Shown here in pieces: positions 25,599 to 34,513 of a stretch of DNA of 64,000 nucleotides. Position numbers and translations under genes: made by a program. The DNA lies in NCBI GenBank assembly GCA_024653215.1, contig JANLFU010000006.1, forward strand, positions 62,001 to 126,000, given 5' to 3'. How positions within the stretch are numbered: the stretch's first letter is position 1; each line of letters starts with the position of its first letter. The notes below the pieces were generated by a model. It was not told the origin of the DNA. It did no database searches and saw only the letters and a list, made by a program, of their open reading frames with translations. Source of the stretch: Candidatus Saccharicenans sp. GTDB lineage: Bacteria > Acidobacteriota > Aminicenantia > Aminicenantales > Saccharicenantaceae.

Positions 25599-26968
25599 CA
25601 GCTCTTCTTCCTCCTGGCAATTTTTCTGGCCAGGTAATTGACTTCTTTCTTGAACAGCCGGCCCCGTTCCTCGAAGTTCCTGAACATGTCCCAGGAAGTA
25701 CAGGCCGGTGCCAGCAGCACCACGTCTCCCGGCCGGGCCGACTGGTAGGCTCTGGCCACCAGCTCCCGGAAGGTGCTGACCTCTTCCAGCGGGAAGGCCC
25801 CTTCCAGAGCTTTCCTTATTTTCTCTTTGGCTTCTCCAATCAGCAGGATTTTTCTGACCCTGTTTTTTAGCGCGCGACGCAGGGGGGAGAAATCTCCCCC
25901 CTTGTCGCGCCCCCCGAGGATTAGTACGATTGGGCGTGAGTAGGACTGAACAGCTTTAACAGTAGCGGCAACAGTGGTAGCTTTGGAGTCGTTCACGAAC
26001 AGGACCCGGTTTATGGTGCGCACTTCTTCCAGTCGGTGTTCTAACCCCCTGAAGTCTCTGGCGGTCTGCCTAATGGCCGGCAGACTCGCCCCGGCCAGGC
26101 GGGAGGTGACCACAGCAGCCATGATGTTTTCCAGGTTGTGAACCCCTCTCAGCTTGATGTCCCTGGTTTTTATTACCGGAAGTTCTTCCTCAAGCTTCAA
26201 CCAGACCGTTGAGTCCTTGAGGTAGCAACCCCGGGGTACCTTATGCTTTCGGCTGAAAGCATAGAGATCTGATTTTTGATCGCGGCCCCAGCTCCGGAGG
26301 ATGGCGTCGTCGCGGTTGAGGACGGCCAGGTCTCCGGGCCGCTGGTGGTCGAAAAGTTTCTTCTTGGCCCGGATATAGTTTTCATAGGTCTTATGCCAGT
26401 CCAGGTGATTGGGTGAAATATTCAGGAAGACCGCAATATCGGTGCGGAATTTTTCGGTGAACTCCAGCTGGAAGCTGGAAATTTCGGTTACGATGATGTG
26501 GTCAGGACGGCTCTTTTTCACGAAAGAGATCAGCGGGGTCCCGATGTTTCCGGTCAGGTGGACCTTGAGGCCACTGTTTTTTAGCACCCTGTAAATCAGG
26601 GTGGTGGTGGTCGACTTGCCGTTGGAGCCGGTGATGCCGACCAGCCGGCAATTCAGGAAGTGGTAGGCCAGCTCAATCTCGGAAATTACTTTTACCCCCT
26701 TCTCCCGGGCTTCCAGAATTTCCGGGAGCGGCGGCACGCCCGGGCTGACCACGATCAGGTCGGCCGCCAGGAAGAGTTCCAGCCGATGCCGGCCGCAGTC
26801 GAATTCCACGCCCCGTTTCCGGTAGTCGGCGACCCGCTCCAGTTCGCTTTCTGGCTTGCGGTCGCTGACCGTCAGCTGCCCGACTTCCTGTTCCAGCAGA
26901 AAATCGCAGACGGCCTGGCCGGTCCGGGCGAAACCCACGACCACGACCTTTTTTCCTCTCAGTTCCAT
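25598..26968 (-). CDS. murD: UDP-N-acetylmuramoylalanine--D-glutamate ligase MurD
   Basis: 456 residues, full length. Adds D-glutamate to UDP-MurNAc-L-Ala. Seen: VVVVGFARTGQAVCDFL in the N-terminal Rossmann fold, ATP loop GITGSNGKSTTTTL near residues 113-126, EISSFQLE, NISPNHLDWH, the linker RGLEHRLEEV, FVNDSKATT and LILGGRDKGGDFSPL. All are MurD-specific. The start overlaps the upstream side by a two-base gap from mraY, and the stop shares one base with the ftsW start. Confidence 0.97.
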   Translation of the reverse strand: MELRGKKVVVVGFARTGQAVCDFLLEQEVGQLTVSDRKPESELERVADYRKRGVEFDCGRHRLELFLAADLIVVSPGVPPLPEILEAREKGVKVISEIELAYHFLNCRLVGITGSNGKSTTTTLIYRVLKNSGLKVHLTGNIGTPLISFVKKSRPDHIIVTEISSFQLEFTEKFRTDIAVFLNISPNHLDWHKTYENYIRAKKKLFDHQRPGDLAVLNRDDAILRSWGRDQKSDLYAFSRKHKVPRGCYLKDSTVWLKLEEELPVIKTRDIKLRGVHNLENIMAAVVTSRLAGASLPAIRQTARDFRGLEHRLEEVRTINRVLFVNDSKATTVAATVKAVQSYSRPIVLILGGRDKGGDFSPLRRALKNRVRKILLIGEAKEKIRKALEGAFPLEEVSTFRELVARAYQSARPGDVVLLAPACTSWDMFRNFEERGRLFKKEVNYLARKIARRKKS

Positions 26969-26970
26969 CT

Positions 26971-28059
26971 TTACCTCAACTTCAACGTGGTCAAGCTGAA
27001 CAGGGCGAAGATTATGCCTATGATCCAGAAACGGATGACCACCTTTTCTTCCGGCCAGCCGACCAGCTCAAAATGATGGTGCAGGGGAGCCATCCTGAAG
27101 ATTCTCTTGCCGCCCGAGAGTTTGAAGTAAGAAACCTGGAGCATGACCGACAGGGCTTCCAGGATGAAGACCCCGGCCACCGCGAACAGCAGGAATTCCT
27201 GCTTGATCAGGATGGCAATCAGCCCCAGGGTACCTCCCAGTGACAGGGCACCCACGTCGCCCATGAAGATTTCGGCCGGGTGGCAGTTAAACCACAGGAA
27301 ACCAAGGCAGGCTCCGGACAGGGCTCCGACGAACACGGTCAACTCGGCGGCCAGTGGAACGCGCAGTATGCTTAGGTACTGGGACCAGACGGCGTGACCG
27401 GCGACATAGGTCAGGGCCGTCAGGGCCACGGAAGCGATCAGGGTTAAGCCTATGGCCAGCCCATCCAGGCCGTCGGCCAGGTTGACCGAGTTGGAAGAAC
27501 CCACCAGTATGAACAGGATCCAGGGCAGGTAAAACCAGCCCAGGTAAGGTGTCCATTCCTTGAAAAACGGGAAGGTCAGGTTCAGGCTGAACTGGCCCCT
27601 GAACCCGATCAGGACCAGGGTCAGGGCCAGAGCCCCCGACACCAGAAATTGCAGGATAAGTTTCTGCCGCGGAGTCAGGCCCAGGGAGCGGCGCCAGCGG
27701 TATTTTATGAAATCATCGGCAAAGCCGATTCCCCCGAAGAACAACATCCCGCCCATGGCCAGCCAGACGTAGATGTTTTCCAGGTTGCCCCAGAGCAGGG
27801 TGGAAACCAGGGTGGCCCCGATGATCATCACCCCGCCCATGGAAGGAGTGCCCTTCTTGTTAAGATGGCTGGACGGTCCTTCCTGCCTTATTTCCTGCCC
27901 GATTTGATGTTTTTTCAGGAGCCTGATGAAAATTGGTGTCAGCATGAACATCAAGACCAGGGCGGTGATCCCACTCAGGGCGGTTCTGACGGTGATGTAA
28001 CGGAAGACGTTGAAAAAGAAGTAATACTCCCTGAGCGGAACGAGCAACCAGTACAGCAC
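26971..28059 (-). CDS. mraY: phospho-N-acetylmuramoyl-pentapeptide transferase MraY
   Basis: 362 residues, about ten membrane helices. Transfers phospho-MurNAc-pentapeptide to undecaprenyl phosphate (lipid I). Seen: KKGTPSMGGVMII (residues 69-81), GFADDFIKYR with the paired catalytic aspartates, NLADGLDGLAIG and FMGDVGALSLGG, and the end motif APLHHHFELVGWPEEKVV. The start is GTG at 28059, one base after the murF stop. Full length with all acidic residues in place. Confidence 0.97.
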   Translation of the reverse strand: MLYWLLVPLREYYFFFNVFRYITVRTALSGITALVLMFMLTPIFIRLLKKHQIGQEIRQEGPSSHLNKKGTPSMGGVMIIGATLVSTLLWGNLENIYVWLAMGGMLFFGGIGFADDFIKYRWRRSLGLTPRQKLILQFLVSGALALTLVLIGFRGQFSLNLTFPFFKEWTPYLGWFYLPWILFILVGSSNSVNLADGLDGLAIGLTLIASVALTALTYVAGHAVWSQYLSILRVPLAAELTVFVGALSGACLGFLWFNCHPAEIFMGDVGALSLGGTLGLIAILIKQEFLLFAVAGVFILEALSVMLQVSYFKLSGGKRIFRMAPLHHHFELVGWPEEKVVIRFWIIGIIFALFSLTTLKLR

Positions 28060-28060
28060 T

Positions 28061-29449
28061 TCAGGCCTCCATCTCTTTTTTCAGAAAATTCACGATTCGG
28101 TCCAGGGCCAGACCGTGGGATCCCTTGACCAGGACCAGGTCCCCGGCCTTTAAAAACTTGAGCAGCCAGCCGGCCGCTTCCAGGGCTTCATCGAAAGAAT
28201 GGACGGACCCGGGGTCGAAACCGCGCTCGACCGCTCCTTCGGCCAGTTGCCTGGCTCTCGGGCCGACCGTAACCAGGACGTTCCATCCGTTGTCCGGAAG
28301 ACTGCGCCCGGCCTGGCGGTGAAAATCGATTTCCTGCGGGCCGAGTTCCAGCATGTCTCCCAGGACGGCAATTTTCCTGGGAGCCGGAATGTGCCCCAGG
28401 CTCTCCAGAACAGATTTCAGGGCCACCGGGTTGGAATTATAGGAATCGTCGTAGACTCTTATTCCGTTTTTCAGTTCCAGGAGCTGGCCCCGGTGTTCTA
28501 CTGCCGGCAGGTCGCGCAGGGCCGGGAGGAGCTCTCCGAGCTTTAGTCCGAAGGAGTGGGCCACGGCACAGGCAGCCAGGAGGTTTGAGACCAGGGCCCG
28601 GTTGAGGAAAGGTACCCGGAGAGAAGACCGCTCTTTCCCCAGGACCAGGTCAAAGCGGATGCCTTCCAGTCCGAGGTGTTCGATGTTTTCGGCCCTGACC
28701 GGGAAATCCTGTCCAGAACCGTAATAGAGCACCCGGCCACCGCTCCAGCTTTCACCGATTTTTCTGAGAAGCGGGTCATCACCGTTCAGCACGGCCAGGG
28801 CCCCCGGCCTGGCCCCGTCCAGGATTTCTTTCTTGGCCTGGGCGATGTCTTCCAGGTCCCGGAAGAATTCCAGGTGAACCGGGGCGATGGCGGTAATAAC
28901 CGCCACGTCTGGCGGGGCGATTTCAGTGAGCTTTCTGATTTCTCCCCGCTGGCTCATCCCCATTTCCAGGACGGCGATGTCCTGCGAGCCATCAATGGAA
29001 AGTATGGAGATGGGCAGGCCGATCTGGTTGTTGAAATTGCCGGGCGATTTCAACACCCGGAATTTTTCCTGGAGCAGGCGGGCGGTAAATTCCTTGGTTG
29101 AGGTCTTGCCCAGGCTACCGGTGATGCCCACGATTTTGACCGGGTGAAGTTCAAGCCAGCGGGCAGCCAGAGTTTGCAAGGCCTTAAGGGTGTCATCGAC
29201 TCTTATCAGGCCGAAGTCCGGGGGCAGGCCGCTCACTTCCTCGGAGATGCAGGCAGCCACGGCCCCTTTCTCGTAGGCGTCGCGGACGAACTGGTGACCA
29301 TCTCTCCTGTCTTTGAGAGCAAAGAACAGGGCTCCCGGGGCGGCCTGCCTGGAGTCAAAAGTATAGGACAGGATGAGAGTCTCGCTCCGGCCCTGTAGCA
29401 GTCGGCCGCCGACCAGCCGCGCCACCTGTCCCAGAAACAAACCGGCCAT
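28061..29449 (-). CDS. murF: UDP-MurNAc-tripeptide--D-Ala-D-Ala ligase MurF
   Basis: 462 residues. Adds D-Ala-D-Ala to complete the pentapeptide. Seen: TFDSRQAAPGALFFALKD near the N-terminus, ATP loop GITGSLGKTSTKEF, NFNNQIGLP, LEMGMSQRGEI and YDDSYNSNPVALKS, all MurF-type. The open frame reaches a TTG at 29473 inside murE, but the ATG at 29449, one base after the murE stop, matches family starts and has GGAGAAG upstream. It touches mraY with a one-base gap. Confidence 0.96.
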   Translation of the reverse strand: MAGLFLGQVARLVGGRLLQGRSETLILSYTFDSRQAAPGALFFALKDRRDGHQFVRDAYEKGAVAACISEEVSGLPPDFGLIRVDDTLKALQTLAARWLELHPVKIVGITGSLGKTSTKEFTARLLQEKFRVLKSPGNFNNQIGLPISILSIDGSQDIAVLEMGMSQRGEIRKLTEIAPPDVAVITAIAPVHLEFFRDLEDIAQAKKEILDGARPGALAVLNGDDPLLRKIGESWSGGRVLYYGSGQDFPVRAENIEHLGLEGIRFDLVLGKERSSLRVPFLNRALVSNLLAACAVAHSFGLKLGELLPALRDLPAVEHRGQLLELKNGIRVYDDSYNSNPVALKSVLESLGHIPAPRKIAVLGDMLELGPQEIDFHRQAGRSLPDNGWNVLVTVGPRARQLAEGAVERGFDPGSVHSFDEALEAAGWLLKFLKAGDLVLVKGSHGLALDRIVNFLKKEMEA

Positions 29450-29450
29450 C

Positions 29451-30917
29451 CTATTTCTTCTCCAGACTGTCAATTATTTCCCGGGCGGTTTCCACGTCGC
29501 TGAAGGGAACCGTCCTGTCCTTGAATTCCTGATAGTTTTCATGACCCTTGCCGGCCACCACCACCCAGTCGCCCTTCCTGGCCATGACCAGGGCGGCCTC
29601 GATGGCCCGACGCCGGTCGACAATTTTTTCGTAGTTGTGGTTGCCCAGCCGGCGGAATCCCTCTTCAATCTCCGCGATTATCTGTTCCGGCTCCTCGGAC
29701 CGGGGGTTGTCGGAAGTGATGATGGTCCAGTCAGCCAGCCTGGCAGCCACCTCTCCCATCCGGGGACGTTTCAGGCGGTCGCGGTCGCCGCCGCAGCCGA
29801 AGACCAGGATGACCTTCCTGGGATTAAGGCTTCGTACGGCCTGGAGCAGGTTTTCCAGGGCCCCGTCGGTATGGGCGTAGTCGACGATAACCTTGATTCC
29901 CAGGCCGTTGGGAACGTTTTCAAAGCGGCCGGGAATCCTCTTGACCGAGGAAATTCCCTTTAAGATGTCCGGGACCGGAATGGAGAGGACCAGGGCGGCC
30001 GAAATGGCTGCCAGGAAATTGTAAAGATTATGTTTGCCGATCAGGCCGGAGGTGAAGGCCAGCTGACCGAGGGGCGTGGAGACGGTGGCCGTCATTCCCT
30101 CCTGGTTGATGGTGAACTTCTCGGCCCTGACCACGGCTTCGGGCTTGAAGCCGAAGCTTATCGTCTGCATCGGCAGTTCTGACAGCAGCCTTTCTCCCCA
30201 GGGGTCGTCGATGTTGACAATGGAAGCCTGGCGTTTATGGTTCAGGAAGAATAATTTTTTCTTGGCCTCGAAATATTTTTCCATGGTCTGGTGGTAGTCG
30301 AGATGCTCGCCGCTCAGGTTGGTAAAAACGGCCACGTCGAAACCGATTCCCCAGACCCGCTTGAGTTCAAGGGAATGAGAAGAGACTTCCATCAGGCAAT
30401 GGCTGACGCCCTCTTCCACCATCTGCCGCAAGAACTTCTGGATGTCCGGCGCTTCTGGCGTGGTTCTCTCGGCCGAGAACTGCCGGCCGGCCCAGCGGTA
30501 TTCCACCGTGCCGACCACTCCGGGCCTGAAGCCGGCGGCATTCAGGATTTCTTCCAGGATGTAGGTAATGGTTGTTTTCCCCTTGGTACCGGTGATGCCC
30601 ACCACCTTCAGCCGGGAAGAAGGATGTTCGTAGAAGTTGGCGGCCAGCAGGGCCATGGCCTCGCGGGCCTCCAGCACCTGGACCCAGGCCCGGTCAATTT
30701 CAGCCGGGCGAGGCCGCTCGGAAACTATGACCGCGGCCCCCCGGGCCAGGGCTTCCGGCAGGAAATCGTGTCCATCCGTCTTCTGACCTTTCAGGGCAAC
30801 GAAGATGTTCCCGGGTTCAACCAGTTTAGAAGAATAGGCTATGCCCGTGATCTCCGGGTCGGTGGCTGCTGCCAGGCTGACCACACGAACATCTTTCAGC
30901 AGTTCCGATAACTTCAT
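29451..30917 (-). CDS. murE: UDP-MurNAc-L-Ala-D-Glu--meso-diaminopimelate ligase MurE
   Basis: 488 residues. Adds the third stem amino acid. Seen: AYSSKLVEPGNIFVALKG, ATP loop GITGTKGKTTITYIL near residues 107-121, TTPEAPDI, FTNLSGEHLDYHQTM, DYAHTDGALENLL, FGCGGDRDRLKRPRM and the specificity motif SDNPRSEEP. DNPR in this place marks meso-diaminopimelate ligases, whereas lysine enzymes carry a different tetrapeptide. So the cell wall is predicted to be A1-gamma, as in Gram-negatives. One-base gaps separate it from ftsI and murF. Confidence 0.97.
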   Translation of the reverse strand: MKLSELLKDVRVVSLAAATDPEITGIAYSSKLVEPGNIFVALKGQKTDGHDFLPEALARGAAVIVSERPRPAEIDRAWVQVLEAREAMALLAANFYEHPSSRLKVVGITGTKGKTTITYILEEILNAAGFRPGVVGTVEYRWAGRQFSAERTTPEAPDIQKFLRQMVEEGVSHCLMEVSSHSLELKRVWGIGFDVAVFTNLSGEHLDYHQTMEKYFEAKKKLFFLNHKRQASIVNIDDPWGERLLSELPMQTISFGFKPEAVVRAEKFTINQEGMTATVSTPLGQLAFTSGLIGKHNLYNFLAAISAALVLSIPVPDILKGISSVKRIPGRFENVPNGLGIKVIVDYAHTDGALENLLQAVRSLNPRKVILVFGCGGDRDRLKRPRMGEVAARLADWTIITSDNPRSEEPEQIIAEIEEGFRRLGNHNYEKIVDRRRAIEAALVMARKGDWVVVAGKGHENYQEFKDRTVPFSDVETAREIIDSLEKK

Positions 30918-30918
30918 C

Positions 30919-32706
30919 TCAGTCGGTCACTCCTGCTGCGGAGTTTTCTTTCCTGGCCAGGATCAGGCCTTCGGGTAATTTCTGCGGGGGTTGGTTGAGG
31001 TAAAGCAGAACTTTTCTGGCCACTTCCCTGAAGACGGGAGCGGCCACCTGCCCTCCGTAATGAAACAGGCCCCGCGGTTCGTCAATGACCACGACCATTG
31101 AAATCAGGGGTTGGTCAGCCGGTACAAAACCGGCGAAGGAGGCCACGTGCCTTTTACTGGAATAGGCCCTGAGTTCCGGGTCGAATTTCTGGGCGGTCCC
31201 GGTCTTGCCGGCCATCAGGTAACCGGGAAGGCCAGCCTCCCGGCCGGTGCCGGTTTCCACCACCGGCTCCAGGACCAGGTCGACCAGTTGCCGCACGGTT
31301 TCAGGCTTAAGGACGGACTGGCTGCCGGCCGGTGGTTCCAGGGCGGCGGTGATTATTCCGGACAGGGGAGAGGGCTGTTCCAGCCGGACCCTGGGTTTTA
31401 CCAGGTAACCGCCGGTGGCAAAGACATTAAGTGTTCTCAACACCTGGATGGGCGTGGCTGAAATCTCGTAACCGATGGCCACCCGCAGGGATGATTTCCG
31501 CCATTTTTCCAGCGGGTGAAAGATGCCGGACTCCTCTCCGGGGAGGTCTATTCCGGTTTTTTCGCCGAAGCGGAAAGCCCTGAACATCCGGTAAATATTT
31601 TCAGCGCCGATGCGTTCGGCGATCTTTATGGTTCCCACGTTTGAAGACTGGATGAAGACTTCGGGAAAGCTCAGCACGCCCATCCGGACGTGGTCCCGGA
31701 CGATGGTTCCCCCGAAAACCAGGTAACCCTGGCTGCAGTCGTAATAAGTGTTCCAGTCAATCCCGGCCAGTTCCCGGGCGGCGGCCGCGGTAACCATCTT
31801 GACCGTCGAGCCCGGTTCATAGGTATGCTGGATGGCCCGGTTGGGCATGACGTTTTCCGGCGGCGGAAAGTAGTTCGGGTCGTAGGCCGGATAGCTGGCC
31901 ATGGCCAGGATTTCCCCGGTCCGGGGCACCGAGACGATGATGGTTCCCCAGTTGGCCTGGTGCTTTTCCACCGCCCGCTGCAGTTCCTTTTCGGCTATGT
32001 ACTGGATGGTGGAATCTATCGTCAGGTAGAGGTCCTGGCCGGGCCTGGTTTCCTTGATGGTCTCGATGAAGAATTCCCGGGCGCGGGCATCCTTCATGAT
32101 CAGCTGCTGGCCCTCTTCTCCCCTCAGCAGGGAGTTGTAATAGTACTCAACCCCGGCCAGTCCGAAGTCGTCCACGTTGACCCCGCCCAGGACATGGGCG
32201 GCCAGCGGACCCTGGGGATAGAACCTTCTGTTCTCCTCCAGCAGGTAGATGCCGGGCAGCTTTAGGCTGCGGATCTTTTCCGCCAGCTCGGGCGAAATTT
32301 TTCTTTTGATCCAGGTAAAACGTTTGCGCTTTTCTATGGAACTGACGATTTTCCTTATTTCCTGGTCCTTCAGGTCCAGCAGGTTTTTCAGCCGGTGGAC
32401 GCTCTGCAGCTGCTGTTCCAGGCTTTCGCCTTTAACCGGCGAGAAGAACACCGAGGCCGCCGGCAGGCTGCGGGCCAGGATTTTCCCGTTGCGGTCGAAA
32501 ATCGTGCCCCGGGTGGGCAGGACGGTGATCAGGTCCTGGCTCTGTTCCAGCACCTCGGCCTTTAATTTCTTGTGTTCCAGGACCTGAAGTTCCAGCAGCC
32601 GGACAGCGATGACCGCAAACCAGAAGAGAATGGCCACCAGGGCGAACTTGACCTTCTGGCGGTGGCTGGTGGAAAACGGCGACCGGTCCTGGAGAATAAG
32701 CCTCAT
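30919..32706 (-). CDS. ftsI: septal peptidoglycan transpeptidase FtsI/PBP2
   Basis: 595 residues, class B penicillin-binding protein. A membrane anchor lies at about residues 20-40 and the dimerisation domain at 60-230. In the transpeptidase domain the active-site Ser is in EPGSTVKMVTA (SxxK), followed by SSN in IQSSNVGTIKIA and KTG in MAGKTGTAQKF. All three motifs are intact. There is no PASTA domain at the C-terminus. The ATG overlaps the ftsL stop by four bases. It is the partner of FtsW, four genes downstream. Confidence 0.96.
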   Translation of the reverse strand: MRLILQDRSPFSTSHRQKVKFALVAILFWFAVIAVRLLELQVLEHKKLKAEVLEQSQDLITVLPTRGTIFDRNGKILARSLPAASVFFSPVKGESLEQQLQSVHRLKNLLDLKDQEIRKIVSSIEKRKRFTWIKRKISPELAEKIRSLKLPGIYLLEENRRFYPQGPLAAHVLGGVNVDDFGLAGVEYYYNSLLRGEEGQQLIMKDARAREFFIETIKETRPGQDLYLTIDSTIQYIAEKELQRAVEKHQANWGTIIVSVPRTGEILAMASYPAYDPNYFPPPENVMPNRAIQHTYEPGSTVKMVTAAAARELAGIDWNTYYDCSQGYLVFGGTIVRDHVRMGVLSFPEVFIQSSNVGTIKIAERIGAENIYRMFRAFRFGEKTGIDLPGEESGIFHPLEKWRKSSLRVAIGYEISATPIQVLRTLNVFATGGYLVKPRVRLEQPSPLSGIITAALEPPAGSQSVLKPETVRQLVDLVLEPVVETGTGREAGLPGYLMAGKTGTAQKFDPELRAYSSKRHVASFAGFVPADQPLISMVVVIDEPRGLFHYGGQVAAPVFREVARKVLLYLNQPPQKLPEGLILARKENSAAGVTD

Positions 32707-33005
32707 TTCACCACCTGCTTTTCGAAGATGACCTGGTCGGGTTTGGGGTCCTGGAGCTGGAGCTCATTCCGGGCCACCCGGTCAATCCTGTCCAGCGACA
32801 GCAGGGCCTCCTTCCTGGTCTCCAGTTTCTTGATTTCCTCTTTCAGCTTTTCAACCTTCATCTCCAGCTCGTGAATCCGGTAGCCGAGCCGGACCGATTC
32901 ACTCTGGTACCAGATGTAAAAGGTCAGGTTGCCCAGGAACAGCACGGCCAGCCCGGCCCCCAGGGCCAGCTGTTTCCAGCTATATTTTTTCCTGACCATG
33001 CTCAT
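32703..33005 (-). CDS. ftsL: cell division protein FtsL-like
   Basis: 100 residues: short basic tail, one membrane helix at about residues 13-34, then a leucine-zipper coiled coil (residues 40-70) and the end segment DRIDRVARNELQLQDP, typical of FtsL/FtsB proteins. Position between rsmH and ftsI marks it as FtsL, a partner of FtsB and FtsQ in activating FtsWI. It overlaps both neighbours by four bases (ATGA). An ATG two codons later is also possible. Sequence identity in this family is low, so the call leans on architecture and context. Confidence 0.9.
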   Translation of the reverse strand: MSMVRKKYSWKQLALGAGLAVLFLGNLTFYIWYQSESVRLGYRIHELEMKVEKLKEEIKKLETRKEALLSLDRIDRVARNELQLQDPKPDQVIFEKQVVK

Positions 33006-33904
33006 ATTCGCTCCGCGGCCCGCAGCTTGGCCGAATGGCTGCGGGAATTGGCTTCTATTTCTTCCGGTGACGGCCGGACCGGCTTGCGGGTCAGAATCTT
33101 GACCAGCGGCTGGCCCTTCTCTTCTGAAGCCAGTGCCTGGAAAGCCTTTTTGACCAACCGGTCCTCAAGGGAATGGAAGGAAATCACCACCAGCCTGGTT
33201 CCGGGCCGGCACTTCCTGGCCAGCCGGTCGAGAAAACCATCGAGGTCCTTGAGTTCCTGGTTGACCTCTATCCGCAGGGCCTGGAAGACCCTGGCCGCCG
33301 GATGCAGATGGTTCTTCTGCGGAACCCAGCGGTAGACTTCTTCCACCAGCCTCTTCAGGTCGGTGGTATTTTTTAAGAGCCCCAGCTTGCGCTGGCTGGC
33401 AATCTTGCGGGCCAGCAGCCGGGTGTGGTGAAGTTCTCCGTACTTCTTGAAAATCTCGGCCAGGCGGGCCTCGGGATAGGTCATCAGGACCTTTTCGGCC
33501 GTGGTCTTCTGTCTCGTGTCCATTCTCATATCAAGCGGACCTTCCAGGTTGAAGCTGAAACCGCGCTCCGGGTTGTCGAGCTGAAAGGAAGAAATTCCCA
33601 GGTCGGCCAGAACGCCCTTAACTTCCTCAAATGGAACGATTTCCTTAAAGTCCAGCATCTGCCTGAAATCCAGCTGGAACAGCTTGACCCGGTCCCGGTA
33701 TTCGGCCAGCCTTCTGGCCGCAGCCTTGAGCGACAGTTCATCCAGGTCAAACCCGATTATTCTGGCTCCGGGATTTCTCCTCAAAATCTCCAGAGCATGT
33801 CCCCCCAGGCCTATGGTGCAATCTATATAGAGCCCCGGGCGCGAGGCCTGCAAATAGGCCAGCGTTTCTTCAACCAGCACTGGCCTGTGCCCGTAATCTT
33901 TCAT
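33002..33904 (-). CDS. rsmH: 16S rRNA (cytosine(1402)-N4)-methyltransferase RsmH
   Basis: 300 residues. Methylates C1402 in the ribosomal P site. Seen: HRPVLVEETLAYL at the N-terminus, SAM motif IDCTIGLGGHALEIL, GVLADLGISSFQLDNPERGF, DMRMDTRQ and the C-terminal end VISFHSLEDRLVKKAF, all standard for RsmH. Second gene of the dcw cluster, overlapping mraZ and ftsL by four bases each. Confidence 0.97.
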   Translation of the reverse strand: MKDYGHRPVLVEETLAYLQASRPGLYIDCTIGLGGHALEILRRNPGARIIGFDLDELSLKAAARRLAEYRDRVKLFQLDFRQMLDFKEIVPFEEVKGVLADLGISSFQLDNPERGFSFNLEGPLDMRMDTRQKTTAEKVLMTYPEARLAEIFKKYGELHHTRLLARKIASQRKLGLLKNTTDLKRLVEEVYRWVPQKNHLHPAARVFQALRIEVNQELKDLDGFLDRLARKCRPGTRLVVISFHSLEDRLVKKAFQALASEEKGQPLVKILTRKPVRPSPEEIEANSRSHSAKLRAAERI

Positions 33905-34383
33905 TCAGTCTTTCCTCGGGGGACAAGACGGGCAATATTTTCGAAATCCTCCTCGCTCAGGGGCCGTTTTTCGATTATCGATTCCAGGACTTCCTTGTTC
34001 CAGATTTCCAGGTGGTTGTTGAGTCCGATCACCTCCACTTCGGTGTTGAGCCTGGCCTTTTCACGGAGTGTCTGGCTGATCAACACTCTTCCCTTGGCAT
34101 CGATCTGATGATGACTGCCTTTCAGGTTAACCCGCAGCAGGAAGCGCCTGACGTCGGGACGGAGAGTCAGGGCCCCCTCGTTGGCGATGCTGGTCATCTG
34201 TTCCCAGACTGCCAGCGGATAGAGCTGCACCGCTTCGTCGGTCAGAGAAGTTATGAAGACATCTTTGCCGTAAGACTGCTCGATGATGTCACGAAATTTT
34301 TCGGGAATTTTCAGCCGGCCGCTGCGGTCAAGGCGAGCCGAGTAGCTTCCGATCAGCAAGTTGTTAGCGGCTTCTTTTCCCAT
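33901..34383 (-). CDS. mraZ: transcriptional regulator MraZ
   Basis: 160 residues with two AbrB-like swapped-hairpin domains: ARLDRSGRLKIPEKFR (about residues 15-30) and HQIDAKGRVLISQTLR (about 91-106), both with the family D-x-x-G-R. MraZ forms a ring-shaped oligomer that binds repeats upstream of its own operon and usually represses it. It is the first gene of the cluster. Its start codon is part of the third MraZ box, see the operator at 34378-34402. No strong Shine-Dalgarno is visible; the GGGA of the second box is the only purine-rich stretch at the right place. Confidence 0.96.
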   Translation of the reverse strand: MGKEAANNLLIGSYSARLDRSGRLKIPEKFRDIIEQSYGKDVFITSLTDEAVQLYPLAVWEQMTSIANEGALTLRPDVRRFLLRVNLKGSHHQIDAKGRVLISQTLREKARLNTEVEVIGLNNHLEIWNKEVLESIIEKRPLSEEDFENIARLVPRGKTE

Positions 34384-34402
34384 TTTGTCCCGTTTTATCC
34401 CA
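34378..34402 (-). promoter_or_regulatory. MraZ operator: three boxes at 10-bp spacing over the mraZ start
   Basis: On the minus strand: TGGGA (34398-34402), CGGGA (34388-34392), TGGGA (34378-34382), each pair separated by exactly five bases. MraZ is known to bind TGGGN repeats spaced by 5 bp. The third box takes its first two bases from the ATG. A fourth TGGGA lies at 34450-34454, upstream of the -35. Binding would cover the translation start and the first transcribed bases. Confidence 0.85.
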
Positions 34403-34412
34403 TTTTGAGTTA

Positions 34413-34441
34413 AATATAAGAAAGAAAATTGTAAAAGTCAA
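34413..34441 (-). promoter_or_regulatory. promoter of the dcw operon
   Basis: TTGACT (34436-34441), 17 bases, TATATT (34413-34418) on the minus strand, within an AT-rich tract. Start predicted near 34406, giving a leader of about 23 bases that carries the MraZ boxes. It is the only strong promoter I see upstream of the 15 co-directional genes down to hutI. Confidence 0.85.
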
Positions 34442-34513
34442 GAAAAAAATCCCATCAAAATAAAATATTTTTAAGCGCTGATAACAGAGAGAAAAAGGGA
34501 GGGGCCGGACCGG

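Noticed and set aside
25860-25920. GCGCGCGAC...GTCGCGC repeat inside murD, possible terminator or site
   Set aside because: The arms (GCGCGAC and GTCGCGC) are in conserved coding sequence (GGRDKGGDFSPLRRALK), so coding constraint explains them.
29450-29473. Upstream TTG start for murF
   Set aside because: Lies inside murE; the ATG at 29449 matches the family start.
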